Origin: Molossus alvarezi
Lineage: Eukaryota; Chordata; Mammalia; Chiroptera; Molossidae
DNA: 64,000 bases
Reading direction: 5' to 3'
Assembly (NCBI GenBank): GCA_037176705.1
Contig: CM073891.1
Location: 52,082,571 to 52,146,570 of the forward strand
The translations under genes and the position numbers were made by a program. Within the stretch, counting starts at the first letter, position 1. Each line of letters starts with the position of its first letter. The notes below the pieces were generated by a model. That model had not been told where the DNA came from, ran no database searches, and was given only the letters and a program-made list of their open reading frames with translations. Below are positions 1 through 11,864 of the stretch, one piece after another.

Positions 1-1160
1 ACTTAAATGTGACTTGTGAATCCATAAAAGTCTTGAAGAAAATGTAGGCAACAATATTTCAGACACCATACACAACAGAATTTTCACTGATACTAAGATA
101 AGCGAAACAAAGAAAAAAATTAGTAAATGGGATTACATCAAACTAAAAAGCTTCTGCACAGCAAAAGAAACAAATATCAAAATGAAAAGGGACCCACTAT
201 ATGGGAGAGCATAATTGCCTACCGTACATCAGATGAGGAGTTAATTTACAAAATATGTAAAGTACACATACAACTCAACAAAAGGACAACAAACAGTCCA
301 ATTAAATATGGGCAAAAGACCTAAATGGACACTTCTCAAACAGGACATACAAATGGCCAGGAGACATATGAAAAAATGTTCAATGTCACTAATCATGAGA
401 GAAATGCAAATTAAAATGACTATGAGGTATCATGTCACACCTACCAGAATGCCTTTCATCAACAAATGATCAAACAACAAGTGTTGATAAAGGTGTACAG
501 AAAGGGGGACTGTAGTACACTGCTGGATGAAGTGCAGACTGGCACAGCCACTAAGGAAAACAATATAGTGTTTCCTCAAAAAATCAAAAACTGAACTGCC
601 ATTTGATCCAGTGATCCTACTTCTAGGAGTATATCTTAAGAAGCCTGAAACACCAATCAGAAATAATATATGTACCCCTATGTTCATAGCAGCACTATTT
701 ACAATTGCTAAGATCTGGAAACAGCCCAAGTGTCCATCAATACATGAGTGGATAAAAAAGCTGTAGTACATATACCCAATGGAACACTATGCAGCTGTAA
801 GAAGGAAAAATGTCTTATCCTTTGAGACAACATGGAGGGTTCTGAAGAGTATTATGCTAAGTAAAGTAAGCCAATCAGAGAAAGACAAATATCACATGAT
901 CTCACTTATGTGTGGAATATAATGAACAAAATAAGCTAATGAACAAAATAGACCCAGAGAAATAGAAGTAAGTTTCAGACTAACCAACCTCAGAGGAGGG
1001 AGCTGAGGAGGGAAGAGATAAATCAAAGAACTACATACATATATGCATAACCAATGGACATAGACAACAATGCTGTGAAGTGGGGGAAGGATTGGGAGGA
1101 GGGTGTCAATGCGGGAAAAAGGGAAAACATCTGTAACAAAAATAAATTAATTAATAAAAA
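1..1160 (+). mobile_element. L1 3' fragment (ORF2 C-terminus and 3'UTR)
   Basis: The fragment enters from the left edge and matches the last part of L1 ORF2, in the same order as the complete copy at 2757-9021. The ORF2 relic ends at the TAA at 920-922, after the family's usual C-terminus. It is interrupted by stops and frameshifts, for example around 324 and in the 450-780 stretch. The 3'UTR (923-1160) has the usual purine-rich G-runs and ends in an A/T-rich tail. It abuts an opposite-strand L1 piece, so it probably inserted into that older copy. The left end is outside the window, so the full length is unknown. Confidence 0.9.
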
Positions 1161-1775
1161 AATTATTCCCAGGCACCTTATTTTTTGTTGTTGTTGCAAT
1201 AGTAAACAAGATTGTTTTCTATGTTTCTTTTTCTGATAGTGTATTGGTGGCATATAAAAATGTCACTGATGTCTAAATATTAATTTTGTATCCTGCTGAT
1301 TTGCTGAATTCACGTATTAGACCTACTAGTTTTTGTTGGAATCTTAATGGTCTTCTGTGTACAATATCATGTCATCTGCAAATAATGACAGTCTTACTTC
1401 CTCCTTTCCAATTTGGATTTCTTCTATTTCTTTTTCTTGCCTGATTGCTGTTACTAGGACTTACATCAGTAAGTTGACTAAGAGTTGCGAAAGTGAACGT
1501 CACTGTTTTGCTCCTGATCTGAATGGAAACACTTTTAGTTTTTGCTGATTGAGTATCACGTTAGCTGTAGGTTCACCATATATGACCTTTATTATGTTGA
1601 GGTAAGATTCCTCTATTCCCACTTTGCTGAGAGTGTTTATCCTAAGTGGGTTCTGTATTTTATCAATGTTTTTTCTGCATCTATGCAGATGCATAGATAT
1701 GATCATGTGATTTTTAGCTTTCATTTTGTTCATGTGATATAGAAATGCTCTCTTAAGTGATAGAAAAGACAAACA
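1161..1775 (-). mobile_element. L1 ORF2 internal fragment, reverse strand
   Basis: Read on the minus strand, this matches the reverse-transcriptase part of L1 ORF2, roughly equivalent to 6775-7250 of the complete copy. The reverse frame at 1500-1772 keeps recognisable RT-region residues but is broken. The fragment lacks a 3' end because the plus-strand L1 at 1-1160 interrupts or replaces it. Confidence 0.85.
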
Positions 1776-1849
1776 ACAGAATTAAAGAAAATATTTTTAA
1801 ATAACATCTGAAATTAACATTTATTATAAAACTCTTGTAACATTCAATC

Positions 1850-2460
1850 ATAGGAAAGCAATCCAATAAAAAATGGGCAAATGATCTAAGTAGAATCTTT
1901 ATCACAGATACACAGTTGGCAAAGAAGCATATCCAATAATATTACACATAAAATCATTAACAAATTACAAATGAAAATTACAATGAGGTACCACTACAAA
2001 CCTATAAAGATGGATAATGTTTAATTAAAACAAAACTAACAATACCCAATGCTTCTGAGGCTATAAAACAACTAGTCTCATACTAGTGGGATACAGTATT
2101 GTGGAAAACAGTTTGATAGTTACTTTATAAAATAAAACTATGATTCAGTAAGCATTCTAGAAATTTACACCAAGTAAACATCTAAAAGACTGCATATTAT
2201 ATAATATATTCATATGACAATTTATAAAAGCGAAATCTAAAAACAGAAAAAAGATCAGGGGTTGCCAGGCATTGAAAGTAGGATGAGTACAAGGGCATCA
2301 TGAGGAAACACTGGGTGTTGATAGAACTGTTCTTTATAATAATATGGTGGTGAATATATGATTATATGTATTTGTTAAAAACCATAGAATGGTAAACCAC
2401 AAAAAGTGAATATTATTTACTGTATGCAAATTAAGGCTCAACCTGGATGTATGGGAGACC
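1850..2460 (+). mobile_element. Ancient L1M-like 3' end
   Basis: A heavily diverged stretch carries the order of landmarks seen in old mammalian L1 3' ends: a degraded ORF2 C-terminus (about 1870-2160), then a 3'UTR with a 'gatcaggggttgccagg' segment near 2255 and a terminal 'atatgattat'-type region. Divergence is far greater than in the neighbouring L1s, so it was here well before them. Subfamily is not assigned. Confidence 0.65.
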
Positions 2461-2552
2461 CAAAATAAAATGCAGACTATGACAAATAAATTTAACTGCA
2501 TTCCAAATGCATTACATATTTACAGTGAAGAGAACAATGAGAAAAGATATAT

Positions 2553-2553
<1 letters not shown>

Positions 2554-2584
<31 letters not shown>
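2554..2584. repeat. (AC)n microsatellite
   Basis: About fifteen perfect AC dinucleotides in a row, in otherwise AT-rich single-copy sequence between the ancient L1 end and the full-length L1. The antisense reading frame through it is an artefact of the repeat. Confidence 0.95.
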
Positions 2585-2587
<3 letters not shown>

Positions 2588-2742
2588 AAAAGTAAAAGAA
2601 AAAAAATATATAGGCACTGAGCTGATATGAGAACTATAAACCCAGCTCCCAGTACATTGCTTTTTTTCAGTGGCGTATTGCCTCAATAATATTCTCATTT
2701 TTTTAAACTTGAGTTTGGGAGCATTATAACAAAAACCTAAAT

Positions 2743-2756
2743 AAAGCCATATAGAT
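2743..2756. repeat. Target-site duplication, left copy, of L1-A
   Basis: The 14-bp word aaagccatatagat lies directly before the L1 5' end and recurs exactly at 9022-9035, after the L1 tail. This marks a single target-primed insertion of the whole element. Confidence 0.93.
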
Positions 2757-3943
2757 GCTGATTCAAGATGGCAGCAGGCAGGACCAGAGGGATGGTGAGT
2801 TCGTGAGAGTGTGAGGTAGTGTGTGAGAGAGTGCAAGTCGACGTGAAGGTAGATGACCAAACAAATGCATTGCAGAGCAGAAGGTTCCTGTGCTGTGGAC
2901 TGGAGCAGCCGGCTGCCATGGTAAGTGGCTCTTCATGGTGCTTCTCCCTGTACTGCAGGGAGGTCCAACCATTTTGGAAGATCCCAGAACCTCCCTGGGA
3001 GGAGGCAGTGAGAGCAGCTAAGGCCCAGCAACCTGAGCCCACCAGTGCACCAGGCACCATTGGACCGGTGGACACCCTGTGTCAACACAGACCATTTCAC
3101 AGTAGCAGAGCTGTCAAGTTGCCTGTTACAGAAGCCACAAATGGCTGGGAACCCAGAACCATGCCCCACAGTAGTAGCCCAATCAGAGTTGAGATATAAC
3201 TCCAGCAACAGAGGCTGGGGAGCAGATATCCATCCCCAGGCAACAGAAGCACAGATCAGCAGCTGAGACCCATCCCCAAAAAACCACACCAATGGCTGAG
3301 CAGGAGCTTAGCCCCACTGGGCATCGGCACTTCCCAGCTGCCAGCAGCTGCACCTGGGGCTCCACAGGGGCCTGGGCAACACAGCTGCCCACAAGAGTGG
3401 TAGGGAGATGGGGCTCAAGATGGACCAGTGCAATCCAGCTGCCTGCGGGACCTGTGGGGAGCTTGCGCACCAGAGAGGCCTGTGAGACACAGCTGCCCAC
3501 AAGATAGGCATGAGGCCAGGTCTCCAGAAGGAACTGTGTGATCCAGCTAACCACAGGATCAGTAGGAAGTGGGGGCTCCAACAGGGACTGTACAATCCAG
3601 CTGCCTACAAGATCAGTGGGGAGCCAGGGCTCCAGTGAGGCCTGTGTGACACAAACTGCCCATAGTGTTGGAAGGGAGCATGGCTCCAGCAGGGCCTGAG
3701 CCATACAGCTACAGGTAGCAACAGTGGCCAGATTGGAACACAGCTCCAGAGGGACCCACATGATCCAGCAGCAGCATCCACCAGGACACACCAATGCCAG
3801 CCCTCATTAGTCTACCCTTCAGGATCCACAGCAGGTAAGTGGTGACACGCAACAAAACAGTCTGAGAGACACAGAAGCCTTATTTGATATACAGTGAGCT
3901 GCCTACATATCCAAACATCCCTAACTGGGTCTAGAGCTACCAG
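2757..3943 (+). promoter_or_regulatory. L1-A 5'UTR / internal promoter (module 1)
   Basis: This GC-richer leader of about 1.19 kb contrasts with the AT-rich flanks. It opens with a YY1-like caagatggc and a purine-rich tract with repeated gtgag, then becomes an imperfect tandem array (about 3300-3800) of roughly 60-70-bp units built around 'cagctgcccacaagag' followed by a G-rich segment. The same array, with different unit numbers, is in the 5'UTRs at 41112-42056 and 56117-57136. L1 5'UTRs act as internal RNA polymerase II promoters. Promoter activity here is inferred from position only. Confidence 0.8.
3183..3794 (-). other. Antisense reading frame in L1-A 5'UTR (203 codons)
   Basis: An uninterrupted ATG-started frame runs antisense through the repeat array of the 5'UTR. 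Its distal part (residues about 165-203) contains CCLGMDICSP, and closely similar residues are readable at the matching place antisense to the 5'UTR of the L1 at 41112 (frame 41539-41829). Primate L1s have a short antisense ORF0 in their 5'UTR, so a coding role is conceivable. The GC-rich tandem array alone could also keep the frame open. No splice or expression evidence is visible. Confidence 0.3.
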
Positions 3944-4351
3944 ATGGCTAAAATGAGGAGACAAAGAAACAACACCCAAAGGAAAGAAAAAGAGGAATCA
4001 CCAGAAAAGGAACTACAGAAAATGGAAGACAGCAACTTGTCAGATAAAGAATTCAAAGCAATGATTTTAAGGGTACTCAAATAATTTGATGAGAACTACA
4101 AGCAACTTAAAAGAATTATAAAGAGCTCACTACTCTTTATAACTACTTAAGCTTAAAAAAAAGAGGTAGAAGCTACAGATAAAGAGGTATAAGCCATGCA
4201 TAAAAACCACGAGGAAATAAAGAATGGCATAGCTGTTATAAAAAATACCTTAGAAGGGTTCAATAATAGATTAGAAGAAGCTGAAGACTGAATCAGTCTT
4301 ACAAGACAAGGTAGAGAACAACACCCAAATAGAGCAGCAAATGGAAAAAAA

Positions 4352-4386
<35 letters not shown>

Positions 4387-4931
4387 GCAAGAGGAGAGTT
4401 TAAAGGAGCTGTGGGGCAATACATAACATAACACATTTGCATTATAGGGATACCAGAAGGAGAAGAATTAGAGAGAGAAATAGAGAGCCTGTTTGAAGAA
4501 ATAATGACAGAAAAATTCCCTAAACTGGTAAAGGAAAAAGTCACACAAGTCCAGGAAACACAGAGAGTCCCAAGCAACATGAACCCCAGAAGACCCACAG
4601 TTAGACACATCATAATAAAAATGGCAAACATAAAGGCAAAGAAAGAATCTTAAGGGAAGCAAAAGAGACAGAAACTTACCTACAAGGGAGCTCCCATTAG
4701 ACTGTCAGCTAATTTCTCAATAGAAACGCTGCAGGCCAGAAGGGAGTGGCATGAAGTGTACAAAGTAATGCAAGGCAAGGGTCTGAATCCAAGACTACTC
4801 TATCCAGCAAGGCTATCATTCAAAATTGAAGAAGAAATAAAGACCTTCATGGATAAAAAAAAAAAAAGCTTAAAAGATTTGCCACCACCAAACCAGAACG
4901 ACAAGAAATGCTGAAGGGACTGTTGGAAGAA
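3944..4931 (+). pseudogene. L1-A ORF1 (RNA-binding chaperone), broken
   Basis: ORF1p forms a coiled-coil trimer that coats L1 RNA. The start at 3944 gives a basic N-terminus (MAKMRRQRNN). The frame then hits a TAA after about 45 codons, and further frame changes follow. A 39-bp (AAAT)n expansion interrupts the middle (4348-4386). The C-terminal RNA-binding region is recognisable to about 4925 (the MLKGLL-type end). The stop that closes ORF1 in the copy at 42845 is absent here, so the last codons run on in frame into ORF2 (open frame 4908-5147). Not functional. Confidence 0.88.
4348..4386. repeat. (AAAT)n microsatellite inside L1 ORF1
   Basis: About nine perfect AAAT units lie within the ORF1 coding region, directly after 'atggaaaaaa'. 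The other ORF1 copies have a short A-rich run at the matching place, so this arose by expansion after insertion. It creates stops (TAA) in the frame. Confidence 0.9.
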
Positions 4932-4973
4932 GAAGAAGAACCGGGGGGAAGGGAGCACAGAAATACAATTAAA

Positions 4974-7900
4974 ATGGCAACTAATAACTCTCTATCAATT
5001 ATTACCTTAAATGTAAATGGCTTAAATGCTTCAATCAAAAGACAAACAGTAGCTGATTGGATAAGAAAGCACGGCTCATATATATACTGTCTACAAGAGA
5101 CACACCTTATTACAAAAGACTCACATGGGATGAAATTGAAGGGATGAAAAAAAATTTTCCAAGCAAATGGAAAAACAAAACAAAAAAAACTGGTGTAGGA
5201 ATACTCATATCTGACAAGATAGACTTCAAAACAAAAGCCATAGACAGAGAAGGTCACTACATAATATTAAAGGGAACAATCCAACAAGAGGATATAACTC
5301 TGGTAAACATATATGCACCAAATACAGAAGCACCAAAATATATTTAAAAACATCTGGAGGACTTCAAAGGAAATATCAATAGCAACATGATAATAGTGCG
5401 TGACTTTAACATGCCACTGACATCACTGGATAAATCTTCTAGACAAAAAATTAATAAGGACATAGAGTCCTTACAACACAAACTGGATCAGTTGGGCTTA
5501 ATTGATATTTACAGAACATGTCTCCCCAAAGCTGCAGAATATACATTGTTCTCAAGTACACATGGGTCATTCTCAAAGATAGACCACATGTCACAATACA
5601 ATGCAAGTCTCTACAAATTCAAAAAAAATTAAATCATATCAAGTATCTTCTCAGATCACAGTGGCATGAAACTAGAACTCAATTACAATAAAAACACACA
5701 AAAACATTCAAATACTTGGAGGCTAAATAGCATGTTATTAAACAACAAATAGGTTACTAACAAGATCAAGAAAGAAATTATAAAATACCTGGAAACCAAT
5801 GAAAACAAACACAAAACAACACAAAAATCTATGTGATGCAGCAAAAGCAGTTCTGAGAGGGAAGTTCATAGCACTACAAGCCTACCTCAGGAAACAAGAA
5901 AAATTCCTGATTGACTTTCTAACCCTTCAACTTAAAGAACTAGAAATTAAACAACAACAACAACAACAAAAACCCAGAGCTAGTAGGAGGAAGTAAATAG
6001 TAAAGGTCAGAGCAGAAATAAAGACTAAAAAAAATTTCAAAAGATCAATGAAACAAAAAGTTGGTTCTTTGAAAAGATAATCAAGATCGATGGACTTTGA
6101 GCCAGACTCACCAAGAAACAAAAAAAGAGAAACCAAATATATGAAATCAGAAACAAAAGAGAAGTAACAACTGAAACCACAAAAATACAAAGGATCATCG
6201 AAACATACTATGAACAATTATACGCCAACACGTTGGGCAACCTAGGTGAAATGGACAAATTTCTAAAAACACACAGCCTCCCAAAACTGAAAAAGAAAGA
6301 GATAGAAAACTTGAACAGACCAATAACAACTAGGACAATTGAAGAGTAATAAAGAAACTTCCAGTAAACAAAAACCAGGGCCTCGATGGCTTCAGCGGGG
6401 AGTTTTACTGAACATTCAAAGAAGATCTAATACCCATTCTCCTCAAACATTTCCAAAAAATCCAAGAATATGGAACATTTCCAAACTCATTTTATGAGGC
6501 CAGCATAATCCTGATTCTAAAACCAGATAAAGACACTACAAAGAAAGAAAACTACAGGCTAATAAGGGATGAACACAGATGCCAAACTCCTAAACAAAAT
6601 AGTAGCAAATCAAATCCAGAAATACATCAAAAAAAATTATTCACCATAACCAAGTGGGATTCATCCCAGGGATGCAAGGATGGTACAATATTCACAAATC
6701 AATAAATGTGATATACCACGTAAACAAAGTGAAAGATAAAAACCATATGACATATCACTAGATGCTGAAAACGCATTCAACAAAATCCAACACCCATTTC
6801 CGATAAAAATGCTCTGCAAGTGTGAACAGAGGGATCATATCTCAACATAATAAAGGCCATATATGAAAAACCTACAGCCAACATCATACTCAATGGGCAA
6901 AAACTAAAAGCATTTTCCTTAAGAACAGGAAAAAGACAGGGATGCCCACTTTTGCCACTCTTATTTTACATAGTACTGGAAGTCTTAGCCGCAGCAGACA
7001 GCAAGAAAAAATAAAGGAGATCCAAATTGGAAAAGAGGAAGTGAAATTGTCATTATATGCAGATGACATGATATTATACACAGAAAACCCTAAAGACTCC
7101 ATCAAAAATCTACTGGACTTAATAAATGAATTTGGCAAAGTAGCAGGATACAAAATTAACATCAAAAAATTGATGACATTCTTATAAACAAATGATAAAC
7201 TCACAGAAAAAGAAACTAAAAAAAACAATTCCATTTACCATTGCAGCAAAAAGATTAAGATACCTAGGAATAAACTTAACCAAAGAAATAAAGGACCTAT
7301 TTGCAGAAAACTACAGGTCATTGAAATAAATAAATAGAGGAAGATATAAAAAAGTGGAAGCACACACCGTGTTCAGGAATTGGAAAAACTAACATCATTA
7401 AAATGTCCATACTACCCAAAGAAATCTATAGAGTCAATGCAATCCCCATCAAAATACCAACAACATATTTCACAGAACTAGAACAAACACTCCAAAAGTT
7501 CATATGGAACCAAAAGACACCCCAAATAGCCACAGCAATCTTGAAATAGAAGAATAAAGTGGGAGGGATCACATTACCAGATATCAGGTTATACTACAAA
7601 GCCACTGTAATCAATACAGCCTGGATAATGGCACAAGAATAGGCATATATGTCAATGGAACAGAACAGAGAACCCAGAAATTAACCCAAGATAATATGCT
7701 CAATTAATATTTGGCAAAGGTGGCAAGAGCATACAGTGGAGTAAAGACAGCCTCTTTAATAAATGGTCTTGGGAAAATTGGACATCTACTTGCAAAAATA
7801 AAATAAAACTAGACCACCAACTTACACCATGCACAACAATAAACTCATAATGGATAAAAGACTTAAATATAACTCGTGAATTCATAAAATTCTAGAATAA

Positions 7901-8786
7901 AAATGCAGGCAAAAAAATTTCAGAAATTATACGCAGTAGAATTTTCACTAATACAACACCTAAGGCAAGAGAAACAAAGTAAAAAATGAACACATGGGAC
8001 TACATCGAACTAGAAAGCTTCTGCACAGCAAAAGAAACAACCATCAAAATAGAAAGGGAACCCACTATATGGGAAATCATAATTGCCAATGATGCATCAA
8101 ATAAAGGGTTAATTTCCAAAATATATAGAGTGCTCATACAACTCAACAAAAGTAAGACAAAGAACACAATTAGAAAATGGGCAGAAGACCTAAAGAGACA
8201 CCTCTCCAAACAGGACTTACAAATGGCCAAGAGATATATGAAAAAATGCTCAACATCACTATTCAGAGGCAAATTAAAACAACTATGAGGTATCACTTCA
8301 CACCTGTCAGAATGGCCACCATCAACAAATCATCAAACAACAAGTGTTGGAGAGGGTGTAGAACAGAGGGGACTCTACATTACCACTGCTGGTGGTAATG
8401 CAGACTGATGTAGCCACTATGGAATACACTATAGTGTTACCTCAAAAAGTTAAAAATTAAACTGCCATTTGACCCAGTGATCCCATTCCTAGGAATATAC
8501 TCTAAACATGAAATACCAATCCGAAAGAATATATGTACCCCTATGTTCATAGCAGAACTATTTACAATAGCTAAGATCTGGAAACAGCCCAAGTGTCCAT
8601 CAGTAGATGAGTGGATTAAAAAAGCTGTGGTACATGTACACAATGGAATACTATGCAACGGTAAGAAAGACAGATATCTTATTCTTTGAAATGACCTGGA
8701 GGGACCTGGAGAGTATTATGCTCAGCAAAACAAGCCAAACAGCAAAAGACAAAGATCACATGATCTTACTTATTTATGGAATATAA
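4974..8786 (+). pseudogene. L1-A ORF2 (endonuclease-reverse transcriptase), broken
   Basis: ORF2p nicks target DNA and reverse-transcribes L1 RNA there. The ATG at 4974 gives MATNNSLSIITLNVNGLN, the start of the endonuclease domain, with QETH about 30 residues further on. The reverse-transcriptase catalytic YADD is near 7055-7066 (open frame 6942-7187). The C-terminal region runs to the TAA at 8784-8786, which ends the family's typical ICGI-like tail. The span of 3,813 bp (about 1,270 codons) is normal for L1 ORF2, but stops and frameshifts (for example at 5147, 5347, 5632, 7187 and 8288) inactivate it. A (CAA)n run at about 5950-5970 is a further oddity. Confidence 0.93.
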
Positions 8787-9021
8787 TTAACTAATCAAAC
8801 TGATGAACAAAATTGACCCAGAGACATAGAGGTGGGGTACAGACTGAAAAACTTCGGAGCAGAAGGCTTGGGTGGAGGGAGAAATAAGCTACAGAACTTA
8901 CATGCATGACCAATGGACATAGACAACAAAGCTGGGGATGGGGCGGGGGGGATGGGGAGGAGGGTGTCAATGGTGGAAAAAAGAAGAAACATCTGTAACA
9001 GAAACAAATTAATTTTTTTAA

Positions 9022-9035
9022 AAAGCCATATAGAT
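9022..9035. repeat. Target-site duplication, right copy, of L1-A
   Basis: Exact repeat of 2743-2756 (aaagccatatagat), directly after the A-rich tail of the L1. Confidence 0.93.
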
Positions 9036-9076
9036 TTTTGTGTCTACAAAGTTTTTGTAATAACAAAGTTGCTTTG

Positions 9077-9293
9077 GTCTGGCTGGTGTGGCTCAGCGGT
9101 TGAGCATTGACCCATGCATCAAGAGGTCGCTGGTTCGATTCCCGGTCAGGACACATGACCAGATTGTGGGCTTGACCCCCAGTGGGGACCATGTAGGGGG
9201 CGGCCAATCGATGTTCTCTCTCATTGATGTTTCTATTTTTCTCACTCTCTCATTTCCTCTTTCTGTAAAAATCAATAAAGAAAAAAAAAATTT
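9077..9293 (+). mobile_element. VES SINE (ctggctggtgtggctcag type)
   Basis: The tRNA-like head has an A box (tggctcagcgg) and a B box (ggttcgattcc) for RNA polymerase III. A pyrimidine-rich body and an A tail follow. The 12-bp duplication aaagttgctttg flanks it (9065-9076 and 9294-9305), so it is a clean L1-type retroposition just beyond the full-length L1. Confidence 0.95.
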
Positions 9294-9305
9294 AAAGTTG
9301 CTTTG

Positions 9306-10424
9306 TGGCCTTTATTTGTTGGGAAGTGTAACTTTGTTCTTAGGTTTCCAAACTGAAAACAATAGTGCCACCTCCAAGAAAATAGTGTGGTTGTGTGCTT
9401 TGTTGTCTGCCTTGAAACAGCTCACAAAGCAGCTGCTCTGCAGAGTGTTTTAAAAAGATGATCTGTCCAATCAGTGTGTACTACTCCATTTCTTTTTCCC
9501 CAAGTCATTTACACTGCAATGCCAACACTTAACATTTTAAAAGGGTGCAAAGCAGCTATTATTATTTTCAAAAAGCCTACCTTCAGTGTTTTGAATGACT
9601 GATCTTCTCCCATGTTGTCTATTTACACAGCTATTTGGTCAACTGACTTTGGGCTGAGAAAATTTACCTCACCCCCTTCAGTCTACTCTCCTTCCAAATC
9701 CAACCCAGTGTCTCACCCACTCAGTTCTCTTCTTGACTGAGCACTTTGCCTAACATGTCAAATAACTATACTATTTAGCAATTATTTGCTATTATTATTG
9801 TTAATGTTATTTTTGTGACTATTGTCAGCAGCAGCATTACTATTGATCGTTCAGCTTGTTTTGGTTTAATCTGAACTCCCTACTTCTCTAATAAAAGCCT
9901 GCTTCTCCCTGATTTAAAACCATTCACCAAAGCCTCCTGAATTACACTTTTACCAAAAGCTAAATAAATTTTGTTATAAATTCTCTTCTTCTTCCAGAGG
10001 AATTTGAAGCCATTGGTTTCAAAGAAGTTCTACTGGTGCCTGTTGTACGTCTGAAAGTGTTGAGTGGACATCGGTGATGGCAAAGGCAGTTGCCCAGGAG
10101 CCTTTGGAGTGTGTTCTGATTGTGCTTCTACTGTGTCAACACTGCACTTTCTTTAGGAACAAAGGGGTCATTCTTTTGCTAGCAATCTTGAGAAGGTCTC
10201 AATCTCCCACCAGGTTACCTAAAAATAAAATGATTCAAGGAAATTCTTAGATAAATGCAAGTGATTCCAAAATGGTTATTCTGAATTAAGATTTTTAAAT
10301 AAGTATATGCAAGAACAATAGACATAGGCATTAAAACAAAACAAAAAACAAAGACTCTGGAATGAAAACTTGATGAGATTAGAATAATTTGCTGATAAAA
10401 GACAGTCTATAGCACTTGATTTAG
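9306..10424. other. Single-copy AT-rich sequence, no gene seen
   Basis: I recognise no repeat family or coding region here. There is a TATT/ATT-rich patch near 9770-9850. A retroviral-sounding segment was looked for and not found. Confidence 0.5.
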
Positions 10425-11045
10425 TGTGGTAGGAAGAATAATGGTCGCCCAAAGATGTCCATGCCCTAATCCCTGGAACCTCTGCCTATGTCACATGGCA
10501 AAGGGGACTTTGCAGATGGAGATAAGGCTGCTTGCCAATCAGCTGACTTTAAAGTAGCGAGAGTTTCTGGGTGGGACCAGTGTAATTGCATGGGCTCTTA
10601 GAAGTGGAAGGCAAAAGGCAGACAGTCAGTCAGAGAGAGTTCCAGCAGCAGAGAGAGGTCAAGAAAGATGCGGCTTGAGGAGGATTTGACTTATTCTTGC
10701 TGGTTGTGGGCTGTCAAGACTATGCAAGACTGGAGAAAGGCTTTTAGGACCAAAGGGCAATCCTCAGCTGACAGCCAGTAATAAAACAGGGAACTTGGTC
10801 CTACCAACACTTGGAAATCAAGCAAGTCAACAACCTGCATGTCCCTGGAAATGGAATCTCCTCCAGAGCTTCCAGAAGAGAATGCAGCTCTGTCTGTTTG
10901 TATACTCAGACCAGACAAACCAGCCAATCCCACTGGACTTCTGACCAAAAGAACTATGAAATAAAAATATCGTATTGTCTCATATTGCCAAGTTTATGGG
11001 AATCTGTGACAGCAGAAATAGAAATCTAATCTACTTAGTAACAGT
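10425..11045 (+). mobile_element. Old LTR, MaLR/ERVL-like
   Basis: The stretch matches the general consensus of an old mammalian LTR. It opens with 'ggaagaataatgg', has 'ccctaatccctggaacct', 'tgcagatgg' and 'gacttctgacc' segments, and ends with 'ctgtgacagcagaaatag'. The reading frames inside are short and unrelated to a protein. The internal part of the provirus is missing, as for a solo LTR. The exact family is uncertain. Confidence 0.6.
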
Positions 11046-11584
11046 AGTTCTGCGGCATTGGGCATAATGGTGCTCACCAGGGATATAGAAAACAGATCAT
11101 GGATTAAAATCCTTTCTTGACTTACAGAAAGAGGCCTCTATTACTGATACTGCCATCTTAAATTTGTACTTTCTAATTTTTTAATATAAATTTGTTACTA
11201 CACTTCTATATTGGTAAGGTATTTCATAAAAACCAATCTCCTTACTAATAACTATAAAAGAAGCAATGAATACTGAATATAACTTCTGAAACAAAATGGA
11301 GTTTAGTCAGATTTCTGTGTTATGGAATAGATACGTCTCACAAGTCATTCTTAGTGGGATGCCCTTTTTAAAAATCTTTTTCTATTAATCCTGTAGTGTG
11401 CTAAAATGGCAAGAGGCAGACACATGCCACTGACTATTTGGGGAAGTTTTTACTACAGGGATCATGGAAGGGGCCCCTGAACAGGTGGGCCTGAATTTTC
11501 ATCCAGACACACTCTTAATAGTAGTACTACCAGAAATTTTCAAAAATTTGATTTTATTTCTTACTTCACAAGTTACGTAAAAAC
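11046..11584. other. Single-copy sequence between LTR relic and VES
   Basis: No coding region or repeat recognised. Confidence 0.45.
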
Positions 11585-11593
11585 TCTGAATCA

Positions 11594-11853
11594 GCCCTGG
11601 CCGGTTTGGTTCAGCGGTTAGAGCGTCGGCCTGCGGTCCTGAGAGACCTGGGTTCGGTTTCCGCTAAGGGCGCGTACCTCGGTTGCAGTTTGTCCCCGGC
11701 ACTGGTTGGTTGTGCGGGTGGCAGCCACTTGATGTGTTCCTTTCACGTCGATGTTTCTCTCTCTCTCTCTCTGTTCCTCTCTCTCCCTCCCACTCTACCT
11801 GAACAAAAAATGGAAAAATGTCCTTGGGTGAGGATAAAAAAAGAAAAAAAAAA
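11594..11853 (+). mobile_element. VES SINE (gcggttagagcgtcgg type)
   Basis: The copy starts with gccctggccggtttgg and has pol III A and B boxes, a (TC)n tract and a terminal 'ggtgaggataaaaa' tail. Flanking tctgaatca words (11585-11593 and repeated from 11855) form the target-site duplication. This is the second of two VES subtypes in the window, which differ in head sequence and in this tail. Confidence 0.95.
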
Positions 11854-11864
11854 TTCTGAATCAG

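Larger units (their letters stand above)
2757..9021 (+). mobile_element. Full-length LINE-1 (L1-A), inactive
   Basis: This complete L1 of about 6.27 kb has a 5'UTR (2757-3943), ORF1 (from 3944), ORF2 (4974-8786), a 3'UTR (8787-9021) and an A-rich tail. An exact 14-bp duplication flanks it. The 5' end carries a caagatggc YY1-like site near 2765, as expected of an untruncated L1. Both ORFs have many stops and frameshifts, so it cannot move by itself. The ORF1 N-terminus differs from the other two ORF1 copies in the window (at 42845 and 55345), and it has only one of the two 5'UTR modules they carry. It therefore belongs to a different, probably older, subfamily. Confidence 0.96.

Noticed and set aside
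2492..2860. Minus-strand frame with a valine-cysteine repeat, a possible membrane peptide
   Set aside because: The repeat is simply the (AC)n microsatellite translated.
9077..9293. A genuine tRNA gene
   Set aside because: The A and B boxes and tRNA-like head are present, but the body, A tail and target-site duplications show it is a SINE. The same applies to all similar heads in the window.
10691..10948. Small protein in the 10.7-10.9 kb region
   Set aside because: It lies antisense within an old LTR relic.
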